26,855 nucleotides of DNA, taken from the NCBI GenBank assembly GCA_003522105.1, contig DPGF01000021.1:1-26855 (forward strand), given 5' to 3'. Of this stretch, positions 26,501 to 26,855 are shown one piece after another. The translations under genes and the position numbers were made by a program. A model generated the notes under the pieces. That model saw only the letters and a program-made list of their open reading frames with translations, searched no databases and was not told the DNA's origin. Every line of letters begins with the position of its first letter. Positions within the stretch are counted from its first letter, which is position 1. Origin of the DNA: Oscillibacter sp. GTDB taxonomy: Bacteria > Bacillota > Clostridia > Oscillospirales > Oscillospiraceae.

Positions 26501-26855
26501 GAAATTCATCAAGGGCAGCTTTGGCGAGTACAGCGGCGGAGCCCGCGCCGGGTATGGATACACCAAGACTTACAAAGGGCTGGAGTATGAGCGCGACTAT
26601 AATTTCAAGAAATATGATACCGTCCATCTGACCATCCCCAATGTGGTCAAGGAGTATGAGCGCCTGATCGCGCAGAAACGATTCCCCGGCGAGGATGCCA
26701 TCGCAAAGATCCCGGAATATGAGCGTGGGCAGTTGGCTCGAACCGTCTATAACGGTTTTTACAATGCGCCGGACGATGTTCCGCGTCCCTATCCCAAGGG
26801 TGCGGATTATTACGATGCGCTTCCCATGATCGAGGAGCAGCTGCAAGATAAGGGC
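23544..26855 (+). CDS. Giant polyvalent element protein with ArdC-like N-terminus (3' end outside window)
   Basis: The frame is open for 1,104 codons from a TTG (GGAGGTG at 23531-23537) to the last base. The N-terminus (SWTGFLRAACYNYKCPFDDQ, LIYAQRPDATAVLEMERWNR, GAKSIAVFGD) resembles the ArdC/LtrC-type N-domain. After a Gly/Ala/Arg/Asp-rich linker (about 278-394) come LPD11-like (LLDRLRADCDYFLGAGGRSE, HLWAGNVHAQIRKMRELYDA) and LPD16-like (AAVYDAETRQCLRVYGDYPD) segments, then FITQDEIDQFFLRDSVDRRL and later repeats of the family. Homologues usually continue into a DNA methylase and an SNF2/DEAD-type helicase; neither is reached here. The linker is overprinted by tnpV in another frame. Such proteins are thought to enter recipients and protect transferred DNA; that role is inference. 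Confidence 0.85.
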   Translation, partial: MPTKFQLITELYDQTVQSVTGSYQSWTGFLRAACYNYKCPFDDQILIYAQRPDATAVLEMERWNRQFGRWVNRGAKSIAVFGDDGQNCLKLYFDVSDTHASRFARPLPIWTMHPAFEPEVIETLEATFGNLAEKENLADAVRSACHNAVADNFTDYLQDLRDCREDSLLEELDDLNLEAFYRDALEVSVAYMLMTRLGLRADDYFTADEFAHVYEFNTPPTINALGIATSDIAEMGLREISRTVIQAQRDQFFANRARIGYDDRTEQHETPHERSEQHGGHLQDAERLSGAEPADAADAGGASGQVRGAAESVPEKAPQGALHQPENQRQADGASLGDRADSTENGGTDRGADGAGRGRDGGAESDRSHALDGPDEQSPAQRGGTGADRPDLRLTTQEPTEAGSDELPAFVDYSGDYVLLDRLRADCDYFLGAGGRSEKHLWAGNVHAQIRKMRELYDALPEKPEWLTAEAIDRYATQMAAPYQVAAYHHFENGFDDKLDYQTLEEAETAAQGYVAGTMEEDGFAYDGAAVYDAETRQCLRVYGDYPDEKAQEQAASFAQEHDDVRQNTAELPAFLDMHLIEANLLDDGGRKHKRQEIFEYFQAHKSLAERTEFLKNSYNDIWMEVLTDGVRTGYHAEKDGLLMWEGSYLSRTSESVFSWSVITEMTEGLIERGEYKIKLGLQNAPIVAEQLALFDMGGDAPVYEAPVDAPSGILAPARTVPQEVIDLALCTGGNEPNSAERIAVFYMWERPEQENEEFLRREFGRENGRGIEYEGRKYAVWFLEDGIHLAQGDSIRTGYSKTVVTWEQASARILELLEAGTYLSASELAQAPDKVLHEAMDAMLMTARDLNEEGRAQGLFPQTLAIHDQHKGYPELDKDMVAFAKTEGGLQTLAQEYHAFLDAYAQDRDIMHWRLSAYNTHRIGVVLDGLSYPERSFTAQPSFLRQCKMFITQDEIDQFFLRDSVDRRLAVYSHFCYPHTPEEHQKFIKGSFGEYSGGARAGYGYTKTYKGLEYERDYNFKKYDTVHLTIPNVVKEYERLIAQKRFPGEDAIAKIPEYERGQLARTVYNGFYNAPDDVPRPYPKGADYYDALPMIEEQLQDKG
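24376..24726 (+). CDS. tnpV: TnpV family protein, wholly inside the giant gene in the +1 frame
   Basis: 116 residues starting at an ATG with AAAGGAG (24361-24367) eight bases upstream and ending in TGA, all inside the giant reading frame. The sequence is a recognisable TnpV (transposon-encoded protein): TYRMQNGYQVPNL start, LGKYAELRRAYLKKHRRVLY, KLTEHLSEIEQTAQ, AQAEGVTEELKATDPMRWTG and LMNNLRHSAEELALTDLIY at the end. It looks all-helical and soluble; its function is not known. The overlapping frame is open but low-complexity, which suggests that TnpV is the constrained frame and the linker is its by-product. The upstream part of this frame (from 24172) is not TnpV-like and has no ribosome site. 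Confidence 0.85.
   Translation: MEVTYRMQNGYQVPNLLMPQTPEVHLGKYAELRRAYLKKHRRVLYTNLKTSGKLTEHLSEIEQTAQKMVEQTVARMAQAEGVTEELKATDPMRWTGLMNNLRHSAEELALTDLIYA

Larger units (their letters stand above)
13663..26855 (+). mobile_element. Left part of an integrative (conjugative-type) element inserted in sigK
   Basis: The left border is placed just after the last sigK-like codons (about 13,650-13,662; exact base uncertain). Inside are cargo genes (OLD-like nuclease, Fic), then a RepA-type initiator, parA, parB, TnpV, YodL/LPD proteins and a giant ArdC-like protein. This set is typical of large integrative elements in gut Clostridia. The right end, integrase/recombinase, relaxase, VirD4/VirB4-like genes and the rest of sigK are not in the window, so conjugative ability and the integrase class are unknown. 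An integrated plasmid or a degraded element are alternatives. The element classification is solid; the border and insertion mode are inference. Confidence 0.8.

Overview
The window looks like a high-GC member of the Clostridia, probably Oscillospiraceae/Ruminococcaceae. The evidence is a GlgD-type second ADP-glucose pyrophosphorylase subunit, a sporulation sigma-K gene, Firmicutes-type promoters and purine-rich ribosome binding sites, and a conjugative-element backbone of the kind common in gut Firmicutes. Family names come from recognising protein motifs by eye; no database search was run.

Positions 1-13,670 are chromosomal. A glycogen operon (glgD 3' part, glgA, glgP) ends in a strong terminator. 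Single-gene units follow, each with its own promoter and terminator: a DEAD-box RNA helicase, an orphan oligopeptide-binding lipoprotein, a CPA2-type cation/proton antiporter and a membrane-anchored SH3b protein. On the minus strand, a phosphoketolase gene is followed by a small NifX/NifB-like cofactor-binding protein. The last chromosomal gene is sigK, preceded by a possible sigma-E-type promoter. Its reading frame stops inside the recognition helix of region 4.2, about 25-30 residues before the usual end.

From about 13,663 to the end of the window lies the left part of an integrative (conjugative/mobilizable) element, apparently inserted in sigK much as skin elements interrupt sigK in Bacillus subtilis and Clostridioides difficile. 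Its left end carries a 41-bp near-perfect inverted repeat and short GTAAGCGG repeats. Next comes a leftward cargo operon: a Fic AMP-transferase gene (frameshifted, with a catalytic-motif substitution) and an AT-rich OLD-like ATPase/TOPRIM nuclease. The rightward backbone follows: a RepA-type replication initiator (frameshifted at an A5 tract), parA, parB, an unrecognised protein, an XRE regulator plus HipA-like kinase pair under its own promoter, two small proteins (YodL and LPD-type), and the first 1,104 codons of a giant ArdC-like polyvalent protein that runs off the window.

The most striking observation is that a complete tnpV gene with its own Shine-Dalgarno site lies inside the giant gene in the +1 frame. 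The giant protein's frame is open across it and encodes a disordered Gly/Ala/Arg/Asp-rich linker there. The integrase, the rest of the transfer genes and the sigK 3' fragment would have to lie beyond base 26,855.
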